Below are positions 36,310-44,996 of a stretch of 64,000 bases of DNA, in pieces. A program made the position numbers and the translations under genes. Below the pieces are notes generated by a model. It was not told the origin of the DNA. It saw nothing but the letters and a program-made list of their open reading frames with translations, and did not search any database. Within the stretch, counting starts at the first letter, position 1. Each line of letters opens with the position of its first letter. The stretch is from RUG11237 sp050874665 (GTDB taxonomy: Bacteria; Bacillota; Clostridia; Lachnospirales; Lachnospiraceae), in NCBI GenBank assembly GCA_050874665.1, contig JBNMLC010000001.1, forward strand, positions 434,001 through 498,000, in the 5' to 3' direction.

Positions 36310-36702
36310 ATGAAGATTAATAGTCAATTTTCATCTATTGAGCAGGTTACAAGCCAGTATTTCAACAAAAAAAATGTAGCAACAGATACATTAAATGCCA
36401 ATGTCTCCTTTACAGAGGTATTAAAAAGCAAGCAGGCAGAAGATGATGCAGAATTAAAATTTTCAAAGCATGCAGCCAGCCGGCTGGCAGACAGGCAGAT
36501 AGCTCTGACGGAAGAACAAATGAAACGTCTGGAAGATGGGACGAGAAAGGCTTCCGAAAAAGGAATTCAAGAATCATTGGTATTGATAGATCAACTGGCA
36601 TTTATTGTGAGTGTAAAAAACAATACAGTAATCACTGCTATGGATCAAAAAGAAACAAATGACAGTATATTTACAAATATTGATGGCGCCGTAATTATGT
36701 AA
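36310..36702 (+). CDS. TIGR02530-type flagellar operon protein
   Basis: A 130-residue soluble protein. Its core (residues 54-125: KFSKHAASRLADRQIALTEE through ITAMDQKETNDSIFTNIDGAV) matches what I know as the conserved flagellar-operon family TIGR02530, found between flgD and flgE in many Gram-positives. The position here is the same. The biochemical role is unknown; a hook-assembly or export role is inferred from context only. Confidence 0.82.
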   Translation: MKINSQFSSIEQVTSQYFNKKNVATDTLNANVSFTEVLKSKQAEDDAELKFSKHAASRLADRQIALTEEQMKRLEDGTRKASEKGIQESLVLIDQLAFIVSVKNNTVITAMDQKETNDSIFTNIDGAVIM

Positions 36703-36780
36703 CCGGACCTTAGGGAGGTTATTGTTTTCGAATGACAGAGAAAACAGTTGGCGCAATGAGGACTAGGAGGGTATATCACT

Positions 36781-38403
36781 ATGATGAGATCATTATATTC
36801 TGGTGTATCAGGATTAAAAACACACCAGACAAAAATGGATGTAATTGGTAACAATATTGCAAACGTAAATACAGTTGCTTATAAAGCAAGCTCAATGAGC
36901 TTCCAGGAACTAATGTATCAAAACACATCCGCAGCAACCGGAGCAGATGCTACTACAGGACGTGGCGGAGTGAATGCGAAACAGATTGGTCTTGGTGTCG
37001 CAGCCGGTGCGATTTCTAACAGTATTACAACACAGGGTGCTGCACAGACGACCAATGACCCATTTGATTTAAGAATCGAAGGAAACAGCTTTTTTGTTGT
37101 TAACAATGGAACAGAAAATTTATATACAAGAGCAGGAGCTTTTTATGTAGATGGTGTGGGAAATTTAGCAATGAAGACCACAGGTTATAATGTTATGGGT
37201 TGGGCTGCTGACGAGAATGGAAATTTGGCAGATGATATCACAGCTTTAAAGATTATGTCAGCAGAAAATCAGGTTTCTAACCCGGAAGCTACAGAGCTTG
37301 CAAGAATTACGGGTATTCTTGATAAGAACGGAAGCAAGTTGAATAACGGAGGACAGAGCATTTCATTGTCAGTTTATGATGATTTAGGATATTCTTACAC
37401 ATGCAAATACAGAATTAATCCGGTACAAGATGCACAGGGAAATAACATTGAAGGCTCTTACACAATAGCGTTGGAAGGAATTGTAGATTCTAACGGTGAT
37501 ACATTAGGTGCAGCAAATTATTTAAAACAGTATACGAATGGTTCACTTGCAGCGGAACATGACCCGACAAATAATGCATTTAAGGCAGAAGAAATCACCT
37601 TTGGTAACAGTGTGGTTGGAACACAGGATTACAGTATTACAACAACGATTACTAACCAGGGTACTCCAAATGAAGCGACAACATATATTGTAAAAAATTA
37701 CGATGGAACAACAAAGAACTTTAGTGATAAAAAGGAAGCAGTTACATATTATAACAGCCTTACAGGCTTGAATATTGCAGAAGCTGATGTGGCAGATACC
37801 AATGGAGCTGTGACACAAAGCAGTTTTGCAGTTTATGGTTTTTCCTTAAATTATGATGTTTCTAATGGCTCTTTAAAAAGTATTGGAGGAAATGAATCTA
37901 AGGTTGTGATGAATCTTAATAACGTAAAATCCAGTATGAAGGCTGTAACAATTGATTTTTCAGGCTCCTCTAATATTGCTAACGGTGGCGTTGCAACAAT
38001 CGAAGGAAAAGCAGGAGATGGAGATGGAAAGAAAGCCGGTAAAAAAGTAGGTAAGCTGACAGAACTTTCCGTTGATGGTAACGGATATATCAATGCGGCT
38101 TACGACAATGGAAATTCCAGAGTGCTTGGATTGATTGCGATTGCGAACTTCTCTAATGCATCTGGTCTTGAAAAGCAAGGAGAAAACCTGTATTCAGCTT
38201 CTTTGAATTCAGGAGATGCTTCCATCGGCGAAATTTCAGCCCAGGGCGAAAAAATGACAAATGGTACATTGGAAATGTCAAATGTCGACTTGTCTACAGA
38301 GTTTACAGAAATGATTACTACACAGAGAGGTTTCCAGGCAAACAGTAGAATTATTACAACATCGGATACCCTATTAGAGGAATTGGTAAATCTTAAGAGA
38401 TAG
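36781..38403 (+). CDS. flgE: Flagellar hook protein FlgE
   Basis: Hook subunit, 540 residues. The N-terminal rod/hook signature is MRSLYSGVSGLKTHQTKMDVIGNNIANVN (key part GLKTHQ and NNIANVNT). The C-terminus ends in VDLSTEFTEMITTQRGFQANSRIITTSDTLL, with ITTQRGFQANS the hallmark. The variable middle domain is large. AGGAGG is 10 nt before the first ATG; the second ATG (36784) is also possible. A GC-rich hairpin follows the stop. Confidence 0.97.
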   Translation: MMRSLYSGVSGLKTHQTKMDVIGNNIANVNTVAYKASSMSFQELMYQNTSAATGADATTGRGGVNAKQIGLGVAAGAISNSITTQGAAQTTNDPFDLRIEGNSFFVVNNGTENLYTRAGAFYVDGVGNLAMKTTGYNVMGWAADENGNLADDITALKIMSAENQVSNPEATELARITGILDKNGSKLNNGGQSISLSVYDDLGYSYTCKYRINPVQDAQGNNIEGSYTIALEGIVDSNGDTLGAANYLKQYTNGSLAAEHDPTNNAFKAEEITFGNSVVGTQDYSITTTITNQGTPNEATTYIVKNYDGTTKNFSDKKEAVTYYNSLTGLNIAEADVADTNGAVTQSSFAVYGFSLNYDVSNGSLKSIGGNESKVVMNLNNVKSSMKAVTIDFSGSSNIANGGVATIEGKAGDGDGKKAGKKVGKLTELSVDGNGYINAAYDNGNSRVLGLIAIANFSNASGLEKQGENLYSASLNSGDASIGEISAQGEKMTNGTLEMSNVDLSTEFTEMITTQRGFQANSRIITTSDTLLEELVNLKR

Positions 38404-38411
38404 TTTTAGAG

Positions 38412-38435
38412 GGCGGGCGGTAATTGCCGCCTGCC
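38412..38435 (+). repeat. GC-rich hairpin after flgE
   Basis: The 24 bases at 38412-38435 fold into a stem of up to 10-12 bp (GGCGGGCGG pairing with CCGCCTGCC, including two G-T pairs) in otherwise AT-rich DNA. No T-run follows, so it is not a terminator. It lies 8 nt after the flgE stop and just before the flbD ribosome site. Confidence 0.75.
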
Positions 38436-38455
38436 TGTAAAGAGGAAAGCTGCAT

Positions 38456-38653
38456 ATGATAGAAGTAACAAAACTTAATGGTAAAAAGCTTATTGTAAAT
38501 GCCGAATTGATTGAAACAATTGAGGAAACACCTGACACAGTTATCTCTTTTGTGACAGGAAAAAAAATAATTGTAAAAGAAAGTAGACAAGAAGTCAAAA
38601 ATTTAGTAGTATTATATAAAAAGGATCTTTTAATTAGGCGGGAAAATCAGTAA
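38456..38653 (+). CDS. FlbD/SwrD-like flagellar motility protein
   Basis: A 65-residue protein of the FlbD family: IEVTKLNGKKLIVNAELIE then PDTVISFVTGKKIIVKES. In Bacillus subtilis the homologue SwrD sits between flgE and fliL and raises motor torque for swarming. The same place is kept here, immediately before motA. It has no membrane segment. Confidence 0.92.
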   Translation: MIEVTKLNGKKLIVNAELIETIEETPDTVISFVTGKKIIVKESRQEVKNLVVLYKKDLLIRRENQ

Positions 38654-38721
38654 ATTGTTACTATTATATAGAGAAAGAATGATTGAGGAAAAGAGAAAAT
38701 ACGATTAGGAGTGGGTGAGTG

Positions 38722-39525
38722 ATGGATTTAGCTACATTGATAGGCTTGATAGCCGGTATGGCATTGATGATCTTTGGTATTGTAAATGGAGATCAGGGTG
38801 TTTCTGCTTTGGGGAATTTCGTTGACGTACCATCAATATTGATAACGTTTGGTGGTTCTTTCATGGCGGTAATGGCGAGTTCAAGCTTGAAAGACTTTAT
38901 AGGAGGGTTAAAAAGTGTTAAGATGGCTTTTAAACCACCTGAACTGGATGAAGCAGGAACAATTAAAACGGTAATGGATTTATCCAATATTGCACGTAAG
39001 GAAGGCTTGCTTGCACTGGAGGAGGCAGCAAACAATCTGGAAGACGAATTTTTGAAAAAAGGAATTCTTTTGGTTGTAGATGGTACGGATCCTGAATTAG
39101 TAAGAGTAATTATGGAAACCGAACTGGACTGTATGGAAAGCAGACATAAAACGAACATGACATTCTGGGATAACATTGCTTCTATGGGTCCTGCCTGGGG
39201 TATGATTGGTACTTTGATTGGTTTGATTAACATGTTGAAAAAGCTGGATGATCCTTCTAGTATCGGTCCGTCTATGGCAACAGCTCTTGTTACTACCTTT
39301 TATGGTTCCGTGTTGGCAAACTGGCTTGCTACACCAACTTCTAATAAGTTGAAGGTAAACCATGAAGCAGAATACAGAGTAAAAGTAGTTATTATAGAAG
39401 GCCTTTTATCTATTCAGGCAGGGGAAAACCCGCGTGTTATTGGTGAAAAACTGAAGTCATTCTTATCACCGGTACAGAGAGCAGCCTTCGAACAGGAAGA
39501 AGGCGGAGGTGAAGCAGATGGCTAA
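38722..39525 (+). CDS. motA: Flagellar motor stator protein MotA
   Basis: Stator subunit, 267 residues with four membrane segments (residues 1-25, 33-55, 145-170, 178-205). The stator-conserved TFWDNIASMGPAWGMIGTLIGLINML and the cytosolic charged loop between helices 2 and 3 are visible. I take the ATG at 38722; a GTG at 38719 is one codon earlier. It overlaps motB by 8 bp. Confidence 0.97.
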   Translation: MDLATLIGLIAGMALMIFGIVNGDQGVSALGNFVDVPSILITFGGSFMAVMASSSLKDFIGGLKSVKMAFKPPELDEAGTIKTVMDLSNIARKEGLLALEEAANNLEDEFLKKGILLVVDGTDPELVRVIMETELDCMESRHKTNMTFWDNIASMGPAWGMIGTLIGLINMLKKLDDPSSIGPSMATALVTTFYGSVLANWLATPTSNKLKVNHEAEYRVKVVIIEGLLSIQAGENPRVIGEKLKSFLSPVQRAAFEQEEGGGEADG

Positions 39526-40312
39526 AAAGCGACAGGAGGATCCACCAAAGGGGTTGGCACCGTGGATGGCAACTTTTAGTGATTTGATGAACCTTTTGCT
39601 CTGCTTCTTTGTACTTCTCTTTTCTATGTCAACGGTTGATGCAGAAAAGTTTGAACAGCTTGCAGCTTCTTTGGCAAGCAGCTTTAGTATATTGCCAAAT
39701 GGAGCTTCTGCGATTGGCGACGGTGTTTTAGTATCGAATGGTGTGAGTCAGTTAAATGAACTTGCAGAATATATAAATAACATGGGATATGAGTCGGAGG
39801 AGCAGGAACAGGATGATGCGATACAGGAAGTAAAGCAGGAACAGCTTGCGGAAACAGAACAAATTGCAGAACAGGTAGATGAAATGGTGGGGGCAAATAA
39901 TATTGCGGAGCAAGTGGATGTCCAGTTTAATGGACAATATGTATCGCTTACCCTCAACGGTGCACTACTGTTTGATTCCGGTAGTGCAGAAGTAAAGGAA
40001 GAATCGAAACCTATATTGGATAAAGTAGCAATGATTCTTACAAGGTATCATGACCATACCATAGAAATCGAAGGTCATACAGACAATGTACCGATTCACA
40101 CAGCAAAATATAAGGATAACAATGAGTTGTCCAGTTTTCGAGCATTGTCAGTATTTAATTATTTATTAGAGGTTTCTGATTTGGATCCTGCAACATTAAA
40201 GCATTCCGGACGTGGTGAATATATTCCGGTGGCAGACAATGCTACAGCAGAGGGAAGAATGAGAAATAGAAGAGTAGAAATCAAAATTTACAGTAATTTA
40301 CTGGATGAATAA
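39518..40312 (+). CDS. motB: Flagellar motor stator protein MotB
   Basis: Stator subunit, 264 residues. One N-terminal transmembrane helix carries the ion-binding Asp in ATFSDLMNLLLCFFVLL, followed by a plug region and a Gln/Glu-rich linker (residues 80-125). The C-terminal OmpA-like peptidoglycan-binding domain has IEIEGHTDNVP and RMRNRRVEIKI. The ATG at 39518, 8 nt behind GGAGGT, is preferred over a GTG at 39509. Whether H+ or Na+ drives it is not clear. Confidence 0.96.
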   Translation: MAKKRQEDPPKGLAPWMATFSDLMNLLLCFFVLLFSMSTVDAEKFEQLAASLASSFSILPNGASAIGDGVLVSNGVSQLNELAEYINNMGYESEEQEQDDAIQEVKQEQLAETEQIAEQVDEMVGANNIAEQVDVQFNGQYVSLTLNGALLFDSGSAEVKEESKPILDKVAMILTRYHDHTIEIEGHTDNVPIHTAKYKDNNELSSFRALSVFNYLLEVSDLDPATLKHSGRGEYIPVADNATAEGRMRNRRVEIKIYSNLLDE

Positions 40313-40327
40313 AGGGGAATGTGACGT

Positions 40328-40843
40328 ATGAAGAAAAATTTACTTAGTATTTTAATTCTGGCACTTGTACTTGTGAATCTTGTGCTAAATATAGTTATGA
40401 TATTTAGTGTTCTTCCGGCTGCGAAGAAAACAAATAATATGGTAACACGGATTTGCAGCATTTTAGATATTGAGCTGGCACCGGATGAAGAAGAAACAAA
40501 AAAAGTTTCTATGGATAAGTTAGCGGTATATGAACTTTCAGAGGGTGCAACTATGACTATGAATTTTAAAGGTGGTGAAGATGGCAAGGCACACTACCTT
40601 GTAACAGCAGTAAGTATATCCATGAATACAGAAAGTGATGGATACAAAAAATATGGTGAAACAATTTCTGAAAAAGAAAGTATTATAAAAGGTGAAATAA
40701 GTAATGTGGTTTCTAAATATACTATGGAGGAATATCAGGTAGATGCTGCCGGTATTCGTTCAGAAATTGTTGCTGATCTTCAGGAAATGTTTGAGTCAGA
40801 TTTTATTGTTGATGTAACATTTAGTGAACCAATCTACCAATAA
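40328..40843 (+). CDS. fliL: Flagellar basal body-associated protein FliL
   Basis: Stator-associated protein, 171 residues, one N-terminal transmembrane helix (about 5-27) and a periplasmic FliL domain ending LQEMFESDFIVDVTFSEPIYQ. It lies between motB and fliM. The ribosome site (GGGGAATGTGA) is weak. Confidence 0.9.
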   Translation: MKKNLLSILILALVLVNLVLNIVMIFSVLPAAKKTNNMVTRICSILDIELAPDEEETKKVSMDKLAVYELSEGATMTMNFKGGEDGKAHYLVTAVSISMNTESDGYKKYGETISEKESIIKGEISNVVSKYTMEEYQVDAAGIRSEIVADLQEMFESDFIVDVTFSEPIYQ

Positions 40844-40882
40844 TTCGCAAAGCTTAAAGAAAGTCACGGAGGTGGTGAATAA

Positions 40883-41863
40883 ATGAGCGATATATTATCT
40901 CAGGAAGAAATAGATAATCTAATGAAAGCACTGAGCAGCGGCGAGTTAGATGTAGATGATATGAAGGATACTAAGGAAAAGCAGATTAAAGATTATGATT
41001 TTGCACGACCTGCTAAGTTCTCAAAAGAACATCTTAGAACCCTTGAGTTTATTTTTGAACATTATGGGAGATTGCTGGCAACGAATCTTCCGGTATATTT
41101 AAGAAAGAACGTTCAGGTTGAAGTTATGAACTCGGAGGCATTAACATACTCTGAATTTTCTAATGCGTTGTCAAATCCGGTGGTATTGGGTATTACAAAT
41201 TTTTCACCATTGCCGGGAAACATTGTGTTAGAACTTGCACCGAATCTTGCATACGCGATGATTGACCGAATGTTAGGGGGACAGGGTGCACCGCTAGATA
41301 AGCCGAGAGAGTTTTCAGAAATAGAATTAGCTATTATGGAAAGAGTTTTTAATACTTGCGTGGAGCTATTGAGAGTTCCGTGGGAGAATGTATTAGAAAT
41401 TTCTCCGCGATTAGAAAGAATTGAAACGAATTCTCAGTTTGCTCAGATTATTTCGCCGAGTGAAATGATAGCATTGGTGACATTGAGTATTACGATTGGC
41501 GATGTGGATGGACTGATGAATATTTGTCTTCCATATATGTGTTTAGAGGATATTATAGATAAATTGAACACCAAGTACTGGTTCTCTACCATGCAGGATA
41601 GAGAAGATGGAAGTTACGAAGAAGCAGTGGAAATGCTTATTTCTAAGGCTGATATTCCGATTAAAGCATTACTTGGAAGAAGTTCAATTTCTGTTAGTGA
41701 TTTTGCAAGTATACAAGTTGGTGATGTAATTCGTTTAGATACAAAGGTGGAAGACGAATTGAATATATATGTAGGTAATATAAGAAAGTTTACTGCATTA
41801 CCGGGTTCTACTGGCGATAAATATGCAGTTAGAATTACATCAGTTATAAGAGAGGAGCAGTGA
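40883..41863 (+). CDS. fliM: Flagellar motor switch protein FliM
   Basis: C-ring protein that binds CheY-P. The 326-residue protein has the N-terminal CheY-binding motif LSQEEIDNLMKAL (residues 5-17), a CheC-like middle domain (ALSNPVVLGITNFSPLPG, MIDRMLGG) and a C-terminal SpoA domain. The ribosome site is GGAGGTGGTGA. fliY begins 4 bp downstream. Confidence 0.97.
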   Translation: MSDILSQEEIDNLMKALSSGELDVDDMKDTKEKQIKDYDFARPAKFSKEHLRTLEFIFEHYGRLLATNLPVYLRKNVQVEVMNSEALTYSEFSNALSNPVVLGITNFSPLPGNIVLELAPNLAYAMIDRMLGGQGAPLDKPREFSEIELAIMERVFNTCVELLRVPWENVLEISPRLERIETNSQFAQIISPSEMIALVTLSITIGDVDGLMNICLPYMCLEDIIDKLNTKYWFSTMQDREDGSYEEAVEMLISKADIPIKALLGRSSISVSDFASIQVGDVIRLDTKVEDELNIYVGNIRKFTALPGSTGDKYAVRITSVIREEQ

Positions 41864-41867
41864 GTTT

Positions 41868-43031
41868 ATGGAGGGAATGTTATCGCAGGAAGAAATAAAC
41901 GCCTTACTTAATGGTGGTGCAGATAACACAGACTCTGGAAATGATGACAAGTTAGACGATCCGTTGACAGAGGAAGAAAAAGATGCCGTTGGTGAAATAG
42001 CCAACATTAGTATGGGTACTGCGGCTACGACATTGTATTCTCTGGTAAATAACAGAGTTACAATTACAACTCCTATTGTTTCATGTACGAGTTGGGAGCA
42101 GGTGGCAAAGGAGTACGACAGACCTTGCGTTTTTATACAGATTTCATATAAAGAGGGTCTGGATGGAAAAAATATCTTAGTATTGAAAGAACATGATGTT
42201 AAAGTTATTACTGACTTGATGATGGGCGGTGATGGAACAAATACAGATGGTGAGTTGGGCGAACTGCATCTTAGCGCAATTAGTGAAGCTATGAACCAGA
42301 TGATGGGGTCATCAGCAACATCATTATCTAACATGTTAAATATGATGATTGATATCAGTCCGCCAGTTGCAAGCCTGGTTGATTTGAATGATAATTTTGA
42401 TGAAGATACTATGGCAGGGTTCTTGAAAGGAACTTTTGTAAAAGTAGCATTTAAAATGGAAATTGGCGATTTAGTAGACAGTACAATTATGCAGTTATAT
42501 CCGGTGGATTTTGCTAAAAAATTGTATGAATCCTTTATTTCGGGAAGTCTTGATATGGGAATCGGGTCTTCTGAACCGACACCAGAACCGGTGGCAGAAG
42601 CAACACCACAGCCTGCACCGGTACAACCGACGATGCAACAGACACCGCAAATGGATATGAATATGCAGAACATGGGAATGGTGATGCAGGGAATGCCGAT
42701 GCAGGGAATGCCAATGCAAGGAATGCCAATGCAGAATGTAAATGTACAGCCTGCACAGTTCCAACCATTTGCCAATAATATTGGAATGTTAAACCAGCAG
42801 GAAAATATAGATTTGATTATGGACGTTCCGTTGGAAGTTACAGTAGAATTGGGACGTACATCGAAATCTATTCATGATATTCTGGAATTCGCACCAGGTA
42901 CCATTATTGAATTAAACAAGATCGCAGGGGAACCTATTGATGTACTTGTGAATGGAAAGTATGTTGCAAAGGGCGAGGTTGTTGTAATTGAGGAAAGCTT
43001 TGGTATCAGAATTACAGAGATTATTCATTAA
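41868..43031 (+). CDS. fliY: Flagellar motor switch phosphatase FliY
   Basis: Fusion of a CheC-type CheY-P phosphatase with a FliN-like domain, 387 residues. It has an N-terminal LSQEEINALL CheY-binding motif. Two phosphatase half-sites are intact (Glu43/Asn46 in GEIANISMG and Glu140/Asn143 in SEAMNQMMG). A Pro/Gln/Met-rich linker contains MQGMP three times, and a C-terminal SpoA/FliN domain starts near residue 310. The linker repeats are encoded by three 15-bp units at 42684-42728. Confidence 0.96.
   Translation: MEGMLSQEEINALLNGGADNTDSGNDDKLDDPLTEEEKDAVGEIANISMGTAATTLYSLVNNRVTITTPIVSCTSWEQVAKEYDRPCVFIQISYKEGLDGKNILVLKEHDVKVITDLMMGGDGTNTDGELGELHLSAISEAMNQMMGSSATSLSNMLNMMIDISPPVASLVDLNDNFDEDTMAGFLKGTFVKVAFKMEIGDLVDSTIMQLYPVDFAKKLYESFISGSLDMGIGSSEPTPEPVAEATPQPAPVQPTMQQTPQMDMNMQNMGMVMQGMPMQGMPMQGMPMQNVNVQPAQFQPFANNIGMLNQQENIDLIMDVPLEVTVELGRTSKSIHDILEFAPGTIIELNKIAGEPIDVLVNGKYVAKGEVVVIEESFGIRITEIIH
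42684..42728 (+). repeat. Three 15-bp tandem repeats in the fliY linker
   Basis: Three near-identical 15-bp units (ATGCAGGGAATGCCA type) encode MQGMP. They sit in the flexible linker of FliY, so copy number may vary without breaking the frame. Confidence 0.85.
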
Positions 43032-43075
43032 TACTACTAAGGAAGTAAATAAAAGATAATAGGAGTGAAAAGAGT

Positions 43076-43438
43076 ATGGCAAAAAATATTTTAATTTGTG
43101 ATGATGCAGCATTTATGAGAATGATGATTAAAGATATCCTTTCAAAGAATGGATATAATGTAGTGGGAGAAGCAGAAAACGGTGCAAAAGCCGTAGAAAA
43201 GTATAATGAATTAAAACCAGACTTAGTACTTATGGACATTACTATGCCGGAAATGGATGGTATTCAGGCATTGAAGAAAATTAAGGAAGGCGATGCCGGT
43301 GCAATGGTTATCATGTGTTCAGCTATGGGACAACAGGCGATGGTTATTGAATCTATTCAGTCAGGGGCGAAAGATTTTATTGTAAAACCTTTCCAGGCAG
43401 ACCGTGTTCTAGAAGCGGTAAAGAAGGTTATTGGATAA
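43076..43438 (+). CDS. cheY: Chemotaxis response regulator CheY
   Basis: Single receiver domain, 120 residues, phosphorylated by CheA and binding FliM/FliY. The acid pocket Asp9-Asp10, phosphoacceptor Asp54 (VLMDITMPEMDG), switch Ser82 (MCSAMG) and Lys104 (VKPF) are all present. fliO begins directly at the next base after its stop. Confidence 0.96.
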   Translation: MAKNILICDDAAFMRMMIKDILSKNGYNVVGEAENGAKAVEKYNELKPDLVLMDITMPEMDGIQALKKIKEGDAGAMVIMCSAMGQQAMVIESIQSGAKDFIVKPFQADRVLEAVKKVIG

Positions 43439-43810
43439 ATGAATGTATTGATAACAAGCTACTCTAAATTGAGTAGCTTTGCACAGTTAATCACACTATT
43501 AATTGTGTTTGTTTTTGTACTGGCACTTACGTATTATTCCACAAAGTGGATGGCAAAAATACAAAAAAGTCAATTTAGAAATTCTAATATAGAGGTAATA
43601 GAAACTTTCCGACTGAGCAATACAAAGTACATTCAGATTGTAAAATTGGGTGGAAAATATGTAGCAATTGCAGTAGGAAAAGATACGGTAAACTTCTTGA
43701 CGGAGTTAGAGGAAGAAGAGTTAGATTTAACGAAGCCGGAGAATAAGACAACAAATTTAGAATTTCAGGAAATCTTGAAAAAAGTGAAAGATATGAACAG
43801 AAAGAAGTAA
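43439..43810 (+). CDS. fliO: Flagellar biosynthesis protein FliO
   Basis: Assembly factor for the FliP export gate (FliO/FliZ family), 123 residues. One transmembrane helix (about residues 15-37) is followed by a small cytosolic beta domain (IEVIETFRLSNTKYIQIVKLGGKYVAIAV) typical of FliO. It starts at the base after the cheY stop, so it is probably translationally coupled. Confidence 0.88.
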   Translation: MNVLITSYSKLSSFAQLITLLIVFVFVLALTYYSTKWMAKIQKSQFRNSNIEVIETFRLSNTKYIQIVKLGGKYVAIAVGKDTVNFLTELEEEELDLTKPENKTTNLEFQEILKKVKDMNRKK

Positions 43811-43823
43811 GCGGGTAGAAAAC

Positions 43824-44702
43824 ATGATGAAGAAGTTAATAGGAAAGAAAACGGTAATCCGTTTACTGGTGTTTCTATGTGTTACAGTGATGACGGTGTT
43901 TCAAATGAATTGTGTGCGTGTGCAGGCTGCTGCTACGACAGAGCATGCAACAAATTCAGAGGACGGAAGTACAACAACTACAACAGATTCTGAACACACA
44001 GCGAAGCTGGGAAATCAAGGAAGTAATTTAACGCTTTCTTATAATAACGGAAGTGGAGAATTTTCAAGTACCATACAGATTCTTCTTGTACTTACCTTGA
44101 TTGCTTTAGCACCCACACTGCTGATTATGCTGACATCTTTTACAAGAATTATTATTGTTCTGCATTTTACAAGGGCAGCACTAAATACGCAGACAGCACC
44201 ACCAAATCAGGTGTTGATTGGTCTGGCAGTATTCCTTACTATTTTTATAATGAGTCCGATTTTCAATCAAATTAATGAAGAGGCAGTACAGCCTTTCAAC
44301 GATGGTAAAATAACTCAGGAAGAAGCAATTGAAAAGGGAATGCAGCCATTGCGGGAATTTATGTATGGACAAACAAAAAGAAAAGATGTGCAGTTGTTTA
44401 TGGATATTTCCGGAGAAATAGATAAAGTGGAAAATCCAAATGAATTTACAGAAGATGATGTTCCTACATACGTTCTTGTTCCGAGCTTTATTATCAGCGA
44501 ATTAAGGACGGCGTTTATTATAGGATTTATTATCTACATTCCATTCATAATTATTGATATGGTAGTGGCGTCAGTTTTGATGTCAATGGGTATGATGATG
44601 CTTCCGCCGACAACGATTTCAATGCCTTTTAAGATATTGCTGTTCGTGTTGGCAGATGGCTGGAACTTGGTGATTGGCAGTCTGGTTAAGACCTTTTATT
44701 AG
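43824..44702 (+). CDS. fliP: Flagellar export gate protein FliP
   Basis: Export-gate core, 292 residues. A signal peptide (about residues 1-36, ending VQAA) and a Thr/Ser-rich stretch precede the FliP core, which has four helices with LTSFTRIIIVLHFTRAALNTQ, FIISELRTAFIIGF and MGMMMLPPTTISMPFKI. The Thr-rich N-terminal stretch is longer than in many FliP proteins. Confidence 0.96.
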   Translation: MMKKLIGKKTVIRLLVFLCVTVMTVFQMNCVRVQAAATTEHATNSEDGSTTTTTDSEHTAKLGNQGSNLTLSYNNGSGEFSSTIQILLVLTLIALAPTLLIMLTSFTRIIIVLHFTRAALNTQTAPPNQVLIGLAVFLTIFIMSPIFNQINEEAVQPFNDGKITQEEAIEKGMQPLREFMYGQTKRKDVQLFMDISGEIDKVENPNEFTEDDVPTYVLVPSFIISELRTAFIIGFIIYIPFIIIDMVVASVLMSMGMMMLPPTTISMPFKILLFVLADGWNLVIGSLVKTFY

Positions 44703-44722
44703 CGAGAAAAGGAGTGTAAACA

Positions 44723-44992
44723 GTGACAGTAGATGTTGTTGTAGATATTGCAAAAGCTACACTTTGGAACATTATAATTACATCGGCACCAGTATTGCTG
44801 ATTTCGTTGGTTGTGGGACTTATTATTAGTATTTTTCAGACTGCCACATCAATACAGGAACAGACATTGACGTTTGTTCCTAAAATGTTGGCAATTTTTT
44901 TATCTCTAATGCTTTTGGGCAGTTGGATGTTAAATAATATGTCAGATTTTATGGTGCAGCTTTGGTCAGATTTTAGTATATATATAGGTTAA
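44723..44992 (+). CDS. fliQ: Flagellar export gate protein FliQ
   Basis: 89 residues with two membrane helices (15-37 and 50-75), including VGLIISIFQTATSIQEQTLTFVPK, the FliQ signature. GTG start after AAAGGAGTG. fliR follows by 4 bp. Confidence 0.95.
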   Translation: MTVDVVVDIAKATLWNIIITSAPVLLISLVVGLIISIFQTATSIQEQTLTFVPKMLAIFLSLMLLGSWMLNNMSDFMVQLWSDFSIYIG

Positions 44993-44996
44993 AATT

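Noticed and set aside
38412..38435. Interpreting the hairpin after flgE as an operon-ending terminator
   Set aside because: No T-run follows and the operon continues with a good ribosome site 20 nt later; it is kept only as an mRNA structure.
41840..42775. Long minus-strand open frame (311 aa) opposite fliY
   Set aside because: It mirrors fliY including its repeat (GIPCIGIPC from the MQGMP units), lacks a ribosome site and has no recognisable domain. It is a shadow of a clear flagellar gene.
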